From: Marinilabiliaceae bacterium UBA5213
GTDB lineage: Bacteria > Bacteroidota > Bacteroidia > Bacteroidales > Marinilabiliaceae
NCBI GenBank assembly: GCA_002412555.1
Contig: DHVH01000091.1
Coordinates: forward strand, 1 to 6,147
Direction: 5' to 3'
DNA: 6,147 bases
The notes beneath the pieces are model-generated. The model ran no database searches. It was not told the origin of the DNA and saw only the letters and a program-made list of their open reading frames with translations. Shown one piece after another: positions 1 to 6,026 of the stretch. Position numbers and translations under genes: made by a program. Positions within the stretch are counted from its first letter, which is position 1, and each line of letters opens with the position of its first letter.

Positions 1-1497
1 ACTAATGTCATAAACCACGCGGTTGACACCACGCACCCTATTAATAATTTCATTGGAAATACGGCTCAAAAACTCATAGGGTAAATGTACCCAATCAGCT
101 GTCATGCCATCTGTTGATTGAACGGCCCTTAATGCCACAACGCTTTCGTAAGTACGTTCGTCACCCATTACTCCAACGGATTGGACGGGTAAAAGCATAA
201 CACCCGCCTGCCATACCTGATCGTACAAGGCATTGGACTTTAAGCCCTCAATAAAGATATGATCTACCTCCTGAAGCAACGCAACTTTTTCAGGAGTAAT
301 GTCACCCAAAATACGAATGGCCAGTCCGGGACCCGGAAATGGGTGTCGCCCAAGTATGGTAGGGGAAATTTTCATTTCATGTCCAACGCGACGGACTTCA
401 TCCTTAAAAAGCAATTTAAGCGGCTCTACCACTTTCAAGTTCATTTTTTCTGGTAACCCCCCCACGTTGTGGTGCGATTTAATGGTAACTGAAGGACCGT
501 TGACGGATACTGATTCGATGACATCAGGATAAATGGTGCCCTGCGCCAACCATTTGACATTTTTAATTTTATGTGCCTCAATGTCAAAGGTTTCAATAAA
601 AACCCGGCCAATAATTTTCCGTTTGGTTTCGGGATCAGAAACCCCCTTTAATTCACTCAAAAAAGCCTCCTTGGCATCAACACCAATGACATTTAAACCC
701 ATATGCATGTAGGAATCCAACACATTTTGGTATTCGTTTTTGCGTAACAATCCGTTATCCACAAAAATACAGTGCAGGTTTTCACCGATGGCTTTGTGTA
801 AAAGCATTGCAGCCACAGAGCTGTCAACCCCGCCTGAAAGACCCAGCACGACTTTGTCACTCCCAAGCTTGGTGCGCAACTCTTCTACTGTTGACTCCAC
901 GAATGCAGCAGGACTCCAATCCTGAACACAGCCACAAATATCAACCACAAAATTCCTGAGTATTTGTGCACCTTGAATGGTATGGTAAACCTCAGGGTGA
1001 AATTGGATGCCATAAACATTTTTTTCAGCAACATGATATCCGGCAACTTTGACGTCACGTGTACTTGCAATGATCTCAAAACCATCCGGCAAGTTCATTA
1101 TGGTATCGCCATGGGACATCCAAACCTGGCTCCCTTTTTCCACTTCAGCGAATAAGGGGTTGTCATGGTTAATAAATTCCAAATTAGCTCTTCCATATTC
1201 ACGTGAATCAGATGCTTCAACCAATCCGCCGTTTGATTGTGCCATAAATTGAGCGCCATAACAAATGCCTAACAAGGGCAAATGACCCAAAACATGGCTT
1301 AAATTGGGAACGGGGGACTTTTCATCACGCACACTTGAGGGGCTTCCCGACAGGATTACACCCTTTACAGTATCATCTAACTCAGGGACATGATAGAAGG
1401 GATGAATTTCGCAATATACATTGAGTTCCCTTACACGACGGGCAATTAATTGTGTGTACTGAGAACCGAAGTCGAGTATGACAATTTTATTCTGCAT
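1..1497 (-). CDS. guaA: GMP synthase (glutamine-hydrolysing), 3' end cut by window edge
   Basis: Cytosolic enzyme that converts XMP to GMP using ATP and ammonia released from glutamine, the last step of de novo GMP synthesis. I translated 499 codons without a stop. Residues 1 to about 190 are the class I glutamine amidotransferase domain, with nucleophile Cys79 in LGICYGAQ and the partners His167 and Glu169 in QFHPEV. Residues about 200-390 are the ATP pyrophosphatase domain, with the PP-loop SGGVDS at 221-226. The C-terminal dimerisation domain includes HPFPGPGLAIR at 385-395. The last visible residues are VVYDIS; the family normally ends about ten residues later (…KPPGTIEWE type), so only the extreme C-terminus and stop lie outside the window. 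The ATG at 1497 gives the canonical MQNKIVILDFGSQYTQ start. No Shine-Dalgarno site is seen, as is usual in Bacteroidota. It follows rnz on the same strand after 108 bp but probably has its own promoter. Identification is secure. Confidence 0.97.
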   Translation of the reverse strand, partial: MQNKIVILDFGSQYTQLIARRVRELNVYCEIHPFYHVPELDDTVKGVILSGSPSSVRDEKSPVPNLSHVLGHLPLLGICYGAQFMAQSNGGLVEASDSREYGRANLEFINHDNPLFAEVEKGSQVWMSHGDTIMNLPDGFEIIASTRDVKVAGYHVAEKNVYGIQFHPEVYHTIQGAQILRNFVVDICGCVQDWSPAAFVESTVEELRTKLGSDKVVLGLSGGVDSSVAAMLLHKAIGENLHCIFVDNGLLRKNEYQNVLDSYMHMGLNVIGVDAKEAFLSELKGVSDPETKRKIIGRVFIETFDIEAHKIKNVKWLAQGTIYPDVIESVSVNGPSVTIKSHHNVGGLPEKMNLKVVEPLKLLFKDEVRRVGHEMKISPTILGRHPFPGPGLAIRILGDITPEKVALLQEVDHIFIEGLKSNALYDQVWQAGVMLLPVQSVGVMGDERTYESVVALRAVQSTDGMTADWVHLPYEFLSRISNEIINRVRGVNRVVYDIS

Positions 1498-1539
1498 CTG
1501 GTTGAAGTTAATAGCGTTTTATAAGAAAATATGGAAGCG

Positions 1540-1547
1540 CAAATATA
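1540..1547 (-). promoter_or_regulatory. Candidate -7 promoter box for guaA
   Basis: On the minus strand this reads TATATTTG, an exact match to the Bacteroidota -7 consensus TAnnTTTG, and it ends 42 bp before the guaA start codon. No clear TTTG-type -33 element is seen at the expected distance; the best candidate is a weak TTTAAAG about 23 bp upstream. The 108-bp rnz-guaA gap shows no convincing terminator hairpin, so read-through from rnz into guaA is also possible. The short leader leaves no room for a riboswitch. Confidence 0.5.
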
Positions 1548-1605
1548 ATGAGAAACTACCTAATTATAATCCTTTAAATAGAGTTTGAGCCTCCAGTAAG
1601 ATATT

Positions 1606-2532
1606 TTATTTTGTTTGATAGGGGACTACAAACTCGCATCCCTCTTTGGCGATGGAGGTATTGGCAAAAACAGTAGCGGCCTCCTTTTCGAATAGACTGA
1701 GGTCTTTGTATCTGGTGCTAAAATGACCAATAATTAACTGCTTGGCATTAGCCAGTTTAGCAATATGAGCTGCCTGGCGTGCTGTTGAATGAAACGTTTT
1801 TGCTGCCAGCTTTTCATCTACGGATAGAAAAGTGGCCTCATGATAGAGTAAATCAACATCCTTTATCAAGGGTACAATGCTTTCAGCATATTTTGTATCG
1901 GAACAAAAGGCGTAGGAACGGGGAGCCGGACCTGGAATGGTCAATATTTGGTTGGGGATTAATTCTCCGCTTTCAGTGGTAAAATCGGCGCCTTTTTTAA
2001 TGCCGGCAATACTCTTGACAGGGATCTGGTAAAAATCAATTTGCTCCTTAATGATGTGGTTGTCGGACTGCCTCTCTTGAAACAAATAACCACAGGTAGG
2101 AATCCGGTGTTTCAAAGGAATGGAAGTTACCAAGACCTTATTGTCTTCATAAACCACTTCAGAAACGCCTGTATTAACTACATGAAAAACCACCTTGTAG
2201 GCCATTTCACGACAAAAATAATCCAATTGAGGTTGGAAGATCCTCTCAAGATCACCATGTCCGTAAATATGTAAATCAGCTGTGCGACCTAACAGGCCAA
2301 GTGTTGAAATGAGGCCCATTAATCCAAAGCAATGATCTCCATGAAGATGCGAAATAAAGATATGATTGATGCGCGTAAATCTTATGTGGTTTTTACGCAG
2401 CTGCATTTGCGTACCTTCACCGCAATCAATTAAAAAGAACCGCTCAGATACATTGAGTATCTGAGCGGTTGGATATCTTTCCGATGTTGGTAATGCAGAA
2501 TTGCTTCCTAATACTGTAACGGAAAATTGCAT
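1606..2532 (-). CDS. rnz: Ribonuclease Z (tRNase Z), tRNA 3'-end processing endonuclease
   Basis: Zinc-dependent endonuclease of the metallo-beta-lactamase fold that cuts the 3' trailer from precursor tRNAs so that CCA can be added. The 308-residue length matches the short bacterial form. The full metal-binding set is visible: HLHGDH at 62-67 (His62, His64, Asp66, His67), His141 in PLKHRIPTCGY, Asp212 in CSDT, and His270 in GHFSTRY, plus the conserved His248 in FHSTAR. An N-terminal ALPTSERYPTAQ stretch (14-25) is typical of the family. The segment around residues 150-183 corresponds to the tRNA-binding exosite arm, though its usual GP motif is degenerate. The start at 2532 gives the normal MQFSVTVLGSNSALPT beginning. 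It lies only 6 bp downstream of the STAS gene, so the two are almost certainly cotranscribed and possibly translationally coupled; no Shine-Dalgarno sequence is visible in front of it. Confidence 0.96.
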   Translation of the reverse strand: MQFSVTVLGSNSALPTSERYPTAQILNVSERFFLIDCGEGTQMQLRKNHIRFTRINHIFISHLHGDHCFGLMGLISTLGLLGRTADLHIYGHGDLERIFQPQLDYFCREMAYKVVFHVVNTGVSEVVYEDNKVLVTSIPLKHRIPTCGYLFQERQSDNHIIKEQIDFYQIPVKSIAGIKKGADFTTESGELIPNQILTIPGPAPRSYAFCSDTKYAESIVPLIKDVDLLYHEATFLSVDEKLAAKTFHSTARQAAHIAKLANAKQLIIGHFSTRYKDLSLFEKEAATVFANTSIAKEGCEFVVPYQTK

Positions 2533-2538
2533 GTAATA

Positions 2539-2895
2539 CTATTTGGACTGAAGTGCCTTGCGCATCATTTCGATTCCGTCTTCTGCAGTTGGAGCGATGG
2601 TTATTACTGTGTCCAATTGGCTCACAGATATTAACCTTTCAACAGCAGGCTGTAGACCAGCCAATACAAAAACTCCATCACTGTTCTTACACAACCGATT
2701 GGCTACTAATATGGCACTTAAACCGGAAGAATCGCAGTAATTACACTTGCTAAGATCCAGAAGAATGTTCTTCTCATTGTTACCCGATAGCAAAACCAAT
2801 TCAGATTTTAATCCGGGAGCAATGGTTGTATCCAACTTTTCTTTTTGGACCTGCACAAGGATGAATTCATCCAGTTTGTCAATTTTAAAATCCAT
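2539..2895 (-). CDS. STAS-domain protein, anti-sigma-factor-antagonist type
   Basis: A 118-residue single-domain protein of the SpoIIAA/RsbV family (STAS fold). The hallmark loop is CDSSGLSAIL at 54-63; by comparison with SpoIIAA, Ser57 (the serine directly before Gly58) is the expected phosphorylation site. Family members normally act as partner-switch regulators: unphosphorylated protein binds an anti-sigma factor kinase, and phosphorylation releases it. The rest fits the fold: an N-terminal strand FILVQVQKEKLDT (11-23), strand NILLDLSKC (43-51) and strand GVFVLAGLQPAVERL (74-88). There is no signal peptide or membrane segment, so it is cytosolic. Cys51 and Cys54 form a CxxC just before the phospho-loop. 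No cognate kinase, phosphatase or sigma factor is in the window, so its partner is unknown. It sits 30 bp after rpsA and 6 bp before rnz. The ATG at 2895 is the only reasonable start because an in-frame TAA lies just upstream. Confidence 0.9.
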   Translation of the reverse strand: MDFKIDKLDEFILVQVQKEKLDTTIAPGLKSELVLLSGNNEKNILLDLSKCNYCDSSGLSAILVANRLCKNSDGVFVLAGLQPAVERLISVSQLDTVITIAPTAEDGIEMMRKALQSK

Positions 2896-2927
2896 TTTAA
2901 CGACCAGTTAAATTTGTATTACTCCTT
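2896..2927 (-). promoter_or_regulatory. Shine-Dalgarno-like AAGGAG plus small hairpin in the rpsA-STAS gap
   Basis: On the minus strand the rpsA stop codon overlaps AAGGAG (2927-2922), a good Shine-Dalgarno match, but it lies 26 nt from the STAS start, too far for normal use. Between them is a perfect 6-bp inverted repeat, TTTAAC (2912-2907) and GTTAAA (2901-2896), with a 5-nt loop that ends directly against the ATG. Folding it out would leave 9 nt between GGAG and ATG, a workable spacing. The stem has only one GC pair, so stability is doubtful, and Bacteroidota rarely use such sites. Confidence 0.35.
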
Positions 2928-4791
2928 AGTTATCCTTTTCATCAGCTTCCATCTGATCTTTCAATGCAGCTAATTCAGAGATGTCACCAAGGGTTGTCTT
3001 TTCCAGATTATCCTTGATTTTCTTAACATTCTTCTTGGTGCTTGCAGCAGCTTTAGCCTGCTCGGTCTTAGCTGCCTGATCTTCTCCTTTTTTCTCATCT
3101 TCAAAAATACGAGAGTGGGAAAGAATGATACGTTTTGCACCTTTGTTGAATTCAATCACTTTAAACTGAAGTTTTTCCTCAGCTTTGGCCTGACTGCCGT
3201 CTTCTTTTACAAGATGACGAGGCGTGGCGAATCCTTCAACGCCGTACTGTAATGCAATAACGGCACCTTTATCGAAAATGTCAACAATTGTACCCTCATG
3301 AATTGAGTCTACAGTGAAAATAGTTTCGAAAACATCCCATGGATTTTCTTCTAACTGTTTATGACCAAGACTCAAGCGACGGTTTTCTTTGTCAATCTCT
3401 AGAACCACAACATCGATGTTTTCACCAATGGTTGTAAATTCAGCAGGATGCTTCACTTTCTTGGTCCATGACAGATCAGAAATGTGAATCAAACCATCAA
3501 TACCCTCTTCTATTTCAACAAACACACCGAAGTTAGTGAAATTACGCACTTTAGCAGTGTGTTTACTGTTAATAGGATATTTTTCTTCGATGTTATCCCA
3601 TGGATCTGGCTTTAATTGCTTGATACCAAGTGACATTTTACGCTCTTCACGGTCCAGCGTCAAAATAGTTGCTTCGATCTCATCACTCACTTTCAGGAAG
3701 TCCTGGGCACTGCGTAAGTGCTGCGACCATGACATTTCAGAAACGTGAATCAAACCTTCCACACCAGGAGCAATTTCAACAAAAGCACCATAGTCGGCCA
3801 TCACCACAACTTTTCCTTTAACAATATCGCCCACTTTCAATTCTTGATTCAATGCATCCCATGGATGGGCTGTCAATTGTTTCAAGCCAAGTGCAATACG
3901 TTTTTTCTCATCGTCGAAATCAAGAATAACAACGTTGAGTTTCTGATCCAACTGTACAATTTCTTCGGGATGTGATACACGTCCCCATGACAGGTCAGTG
4001 ATATGAATCAAACCATCTACGCCACCTAGGTCGATAAACACACCATAAGAAGTGATGTTTTTGACAGTTCCTTCTAGCACTTGTCCTTTTTCCAGTTTGG
4101 AAATAATCTCTTTCTTCTGCTGTTCCAGTTCCGCTTCAATCAATGCTTTGTGAGAAACAACCACGTTTTTGAATTCAGGGTTAATTTTAACCACTTTGAA
4201 TTCCATGGTTTTTCCAACAAAAACATCGTAATCACGAATAGGCTTCACATCAATTTGTGAACCTGGAAGGAAAGCTTCAATACCGAATACATCTACAATC
4301 ATACCACCTTTGGTGCGGCACTTGATATATCCTTTGATAACTTCGTCTTTTTCCAGGGCTTCATTCACACGATCCCATGAGCGGAGAGCTCTGGCTTTTT
4401 TGTGTGAAAGAACCAACTGTCCTTTTTTGTCTTCCTGACTTTCGACATAAACTTCTACCTGGTCGCCTACTTTCAGGTCAGGATTGTAACGAAACTCGTT
4501 ACGACTTACAATACCATCAGACTTGAAACCAATGTTGATAACAACCTCACGCTTGTTCATCGCAATAACGGTACCATCAATCACTTCTTTTTCAGAAATG
4601 GTCGAAAGGGTTTCGTCATACATTTTTTCAAGGTCTTCTTTCTTTTTGCCTTCAACAGCGACTTCGTCAGCTTCATAGCTATCCCAGTCAAAATTGTCGT
4701 CAGAAGATTCAACTGCTTTCGATTGAACCACTACTTTTTCGTTTTCGGCTTGAGCATTAAGCTCTTGGCCGTTTTCTTCTAATTCTGCCAT
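2926..4791 (-). CDS. rpsA: 30S ribosomal protein S1
   Basis: RNA-binding ribosomal protein that holds mRNA on the 30S subunit and assists unfolding and initiation. The 621 residues include six S1 (OB-fold) repeats at roughly 69-132, 149-215, 236-305, 321-391, 408-479 and 495-561. Domain 2 carries GIEAFLPGSQIDVKPIRD (170-187), closely like the equivalent part of E. coli S1, while domains 3-5 share the strong GLIH(I/V)(T/S)(D/E)(L/M)SW signature at 260-269, 346-355 and 433-442. Linkers after domains 3, 4 and 5 repeat a PWD motif (310, 397, 485). A long acidic N-terminal extension (1-68, with FDWDSYE at 34-40) and a charged, Lys/Glu/Ala-rich tail (562-621) make it longer than the 557-residue E. 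coli protein, as is common in Bacteroidota. The ATG at 4791 follows an AT-rich leader without a Shine-Dalgarno site. It is the probable first gene of an rpsA-STAS-rnz transcript. Confidence 0.97.
   Translation of the reverse strand: MAELEENGQELNAQAENEKVVVQSKAVESSDDNFDWDSYEADEVAVEGKKKEDLEKMYDETLSTISEKEVIDGTVIAMNKREVVINIGFKSDGIVSRNEFRYNPDLKVGDQVEVYVESQEDKKGQLVLSHKKARALRSWDRVNEALEKDEVIKGYIKCRTKGGMIVDVFGIEAFLPGSQIDVKPIRDYDVFVGKTMEFKVVKINPEFKNVVVSHKALIEAELEQQKKEIISKLEKGQVLEGTVKNITSYGVFIDLGGVDGLIHITDLSWGRVSHPEEIVQLDQKLNVVILDFDDEKKRIALGLKQLTAHPWDALNQELKVGDIVKGKVVVMADYGAFVEIAPGVEGLIHVSEMSWSQHLRSAQDFLKVSDEIEATILTLDREERKMSLGIKQLKPDPWDNIEEKYPINSKHTAKVRNFTNFGVFVEIEEGIDGLIHISDLSWTKKVKHPAEFTTIGENIDVVVLEIDKENRRLSLGHKQLEENPWDVFETIFTVDSIHEGTIVDIFDKGAVIALQYGVEGFATPRHLVKEDGSQAKAEEKLQFKVIEFNKGAKRIILSHSRIFEDEKKGEDQAAKTEQAKAAASTKKNVKKIKDNLEKTTLGDISELAALKDQMEADEKDN
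3466..4014 (-). repeat. Three 30-bp imperfect direct repeats inside rpsA (S1 domains 3-5)
   Basis: Similar 30-bp blocks occur at 3466-3495, 3727-3756 and 3985-4014, each beginning CCATGAC and ending GAATCAAACC on the plus strand. The spacings are 261 and 258 bp, that is 87 and 86 codons, and the blocks encode the GLIHI.DLSW signature of three consecutive S1 domains. A related CCCATGGAT motif recurs at the PWD linkers. These are coding repeats of the protein architecture rather than a separate element. Confidence 0.7.
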
Positions 4792-4795
4792 TAAA

Positions 4796-4807
4796 TTGTA
4801 ATTACAA
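4796..4807. repeat. 12-bp perfect palindrome TTGTAATTACAA ahead of rpsA
   Basis: TTGTAATTACAA reads the same on both strands and ends 4 bp before the rpsA start codon. It lies in the predicted 5' leader of rpsA, downstream of the candidate -7 box. It could be an operator for a dimeric regulator or a weak structure affecting rpsA initiation, but a palindrome of this size in AT-rich DNA can arise by chance. Confidence 0.35.
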
Positions 4808-4846
4808 AACTAATTGGTTAGACATTATATTTATTAAAAATCGCTG

Positions 4847-4854
4847 CAAAAATA
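4847..4854 (-). promoter_or_regulatory. Candidate -7 promoter box for the rpsA-STAS-rnz unit
   Basis: On the minus strand this reads TATTTTTG, matching the Bacteroidota -7 consensus TAnnTTTG. It ends 55 bp before the rpsA start, giving a leader of roughly 45-50 nt. I see no convincing TTTG -33 element upstream; a TTTTTC run is about 25 bp away, which is too far. Confidence 0.45.
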
Positions 4855-4943
4855 CGACTTTTAGTTTGAATAAGTGTTAGAAAAACTGGAAAATTAGCCC
4901 TAAAAATTCAAATAAAAGATATAATACTTTACAGATAAAGCCT

Positions 4944-4951
4944 TACTTTTG
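4944..4951 (+). promoter_or_regulatory. Candidate -7 promoter box for uxs
   Basis: TACTTTTG matches TAnnTTTG and ends 36 bp before the UDP-glucuronate decarboxylase start. It faces away from the rpsA box about 90 bp to the left, so this 196-bp region would be a divergent promoter region. No clear -33 TTTG is seen, so the assignment rests on the -7 box and position only. Confidence 0.4.
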
Positions 4952-4987
4952 GGGTTCTTACTTACTACAACTTGAAATTCGAGCAGA

Positions 4988-5932
4988 ATGAAGCGAATAT
5001 TAGTCACCGGCGGAGCCGGATTTATTGGGTCTCATTTATGTGACCGCTTAATAAAAGATGGTCATGAAGTTATTTGCTTAGACAACTATTTTACCGGGAG
5101 CAAGAGCAACATCGTCCACTTAATGGACCATCCCTATTTTGAATTGGTGCGTCACGATGTAACGCACCCTTATTTTGTAGAAGTTGATGAGATCTACAAT
5201 CTGGCCTGCCCTGCCTCTCCGGTTCATTACCAGTACAATCCCATTAAAACAATCAAAACCTCGGTAATGGGTGCCATTAATATGCTGGGATTGGCCAAAC
5301 GCATCAAAGCAAATATACTGCAGGCATCAACAAGTGAGGTGTATGGTGATCCGCTGGTTCATCCGCAACCCGAGAATTACTGGGGGAATGTTAACCCTAT
5401 TGGCATTCGGTCTTGTTACGACGAAGGAAAAAGGTGTGCCGAAAGTCTGTTTTTGAACTACCACCGACAGAATGATGTCCAAATAAAAATCATCCGTATT
5501 TTTAACACCTACGGCCCCCGCATGCATCCCAACGATGGCCGCGTTGTCTCCAATTTTATTGTTCAGGCCTTAAAAAACGAACCCATCACCATTTTTGGAG
5601 ATGGCACACAAACCCGAAGTTTCCAGTATGTAGATGATTTATTGGAAGGAATGACCAGAATGATGGCCACCGGCAATGACTTTTCAGGCCCTGTAAACAT
5701 AGGTAACCCCAATGAGTTTTCCATGTTGGAATTGGCCCAAGAGGTATTGAGTATAACTGGATCCGCTTCAAAAATTGTGCATCAACCCCTTCCAGAAGAT
5801 GACCCTACGCAACGTAAACCAGATATAAGTCTGGCCAAAGAAAAATTGTCCAACTGGGAACCTGAAGTCCAGTTACGCCAAGGTTTGGAAAAAACGATTG
5901 CCTATTTTGACCATCTTTTAAAAACCACCTAA
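4988..5932 (+). CDS. uxs: UDP-glucuronate decarboxylase (UDP-xylose synthase)
   Basis: Short-chain dehydrogenase/reductase enzyme that oxidises UDP-glucuronate with bound NAD+, decarboxylates it and re-reduces the product to UDP-xylose, a donor sugar for surface polysaccharides. The 314-residue length is normal for soluble bacterial forms. The Rossmann nucleotide loop is TGGAGFIG (7-14), with LDNYFTG (31-37) following the second strand. The substrate-side signature YNLACPASPVHYQ (70-82) is characteristic of this subfamily. Catalytic residues visible are Thr115 and Glu117 in ASTSEVYG, the Tyr144/Lys148 pair in YDEGK, and Arg276 in DPTQRKPDI, the position that matches the decarboxylation arginine. 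FNTYGPRM (172-179) and FGDGTQTRSFQYVDD (203-217) are also typical. No membrane segment is present. The ATG at 4988 places MKRILVTGGAGFIG at the usual distance from the N-terminus. Transcribed away from rpsA and followed after 94 bp by rmlA, which suggests a polysaccharide gene cluster. A plain 4,6-dehydratase is less likely given the CPASP motif. Confidence 0.93.
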   Translation: MKRILVTGGAGFIGSHLCDRLIKDGHEVICLDNYFTGSKSNIVHLMDHPYFELVRHDVTHPYFVEVDEIYNLACPASPVHYQYNPIKTIKTSVMGAINMLGLAKRIKANILQASTSEVYGDPLVHPQPENYWGNVNPIGIRSCYDEGKRCAESLFLNYHRQNDVQIKIIRIFNTYGPRMHPNDGRVVSNFIVQALKNEPITIFGDGTQTRSFQYVDDLLEGMTRMMATGNDFSGPVNIGNPNEFSMLELAQEVLSITGSASKIVHQPLPEDDPTQRKPDISLAKEKLSNWEPEVQLRQGLEKTIAYFDHLLKTT

Positions 5933-5940
5933 AGATGGTC
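5909..5940 (+). terminator. Hairpin over the uxs stop codon, possible terminator or attenuator
   Basis: GACCATCTTT (5909-5918) and AAAGATGGTC (5931-5940) form a perfect 10-bp inverted repeat with a 12-nt loop. The stop codon (5930-5932) falls at the junction of loop and right arm, and the left arm encodes part of the last residues. The following TTAATTGTTG is U-rich but interrupted, so it is a weak intrinsic terminator at best. It could instead protect an mRNA 3' end or reduce expression of rmlA relative to uxs. A second, weaker repeat, TTGTCA (5948-5953) and TGACAA (5970-5975), follows. Confidence 0.45.
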
Positions 5941-6026
5941 TTAATTGTTGTCAGTAAAAACTAATTAATTGACAAAATAGAAGTTGCATAGGTAGTTGTT
6001 GCAATTATCATTCAAAACAAATAATT

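Noticed and set aside
259..1252. Several plus-strand open frames of 60-77 codons
   Set aside because: They lie antisense to the clearly coding guaA, resemble no known protein, and show no start-region signals; they are shadows of the real gene.
1498..1605. Possible terminator or purine riboswitch between rnz and guaA
   Set aside because: Only 3-bp stems such as GAG/CTC can be drawn, there is no U-run after a stem, and the expected leader of about 35-40 nt is too short for a known purine riboswitch.
1779..2274. Plus-strand open frames opposite rnz
   Set aside because: They overlap the metal-ligand-encoding parts of rnz in antisense and have no recognisable product.
3536..3975. Plus-strand open frames opposite rpsA, one with a hydrophobic, signal-peptide-like N-terminus
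   Set aside because: The hydrophobic look comes from the antisense of charged S1 repeats; nothing else supports a gene.
5969..5974. TTGACA resembling a sigma-70 -35 box ahead of rmlA
   Set aside because: No matching -10 at the right spacing, and Bacteroidota promoters do not use this consensus.
5984..6008. Short TTGCA/TGCAA inverted repeat before rmlA
   Set aside because: Only 5 bp of pairing with a long loop in AT-rich DNA; expected by chance.
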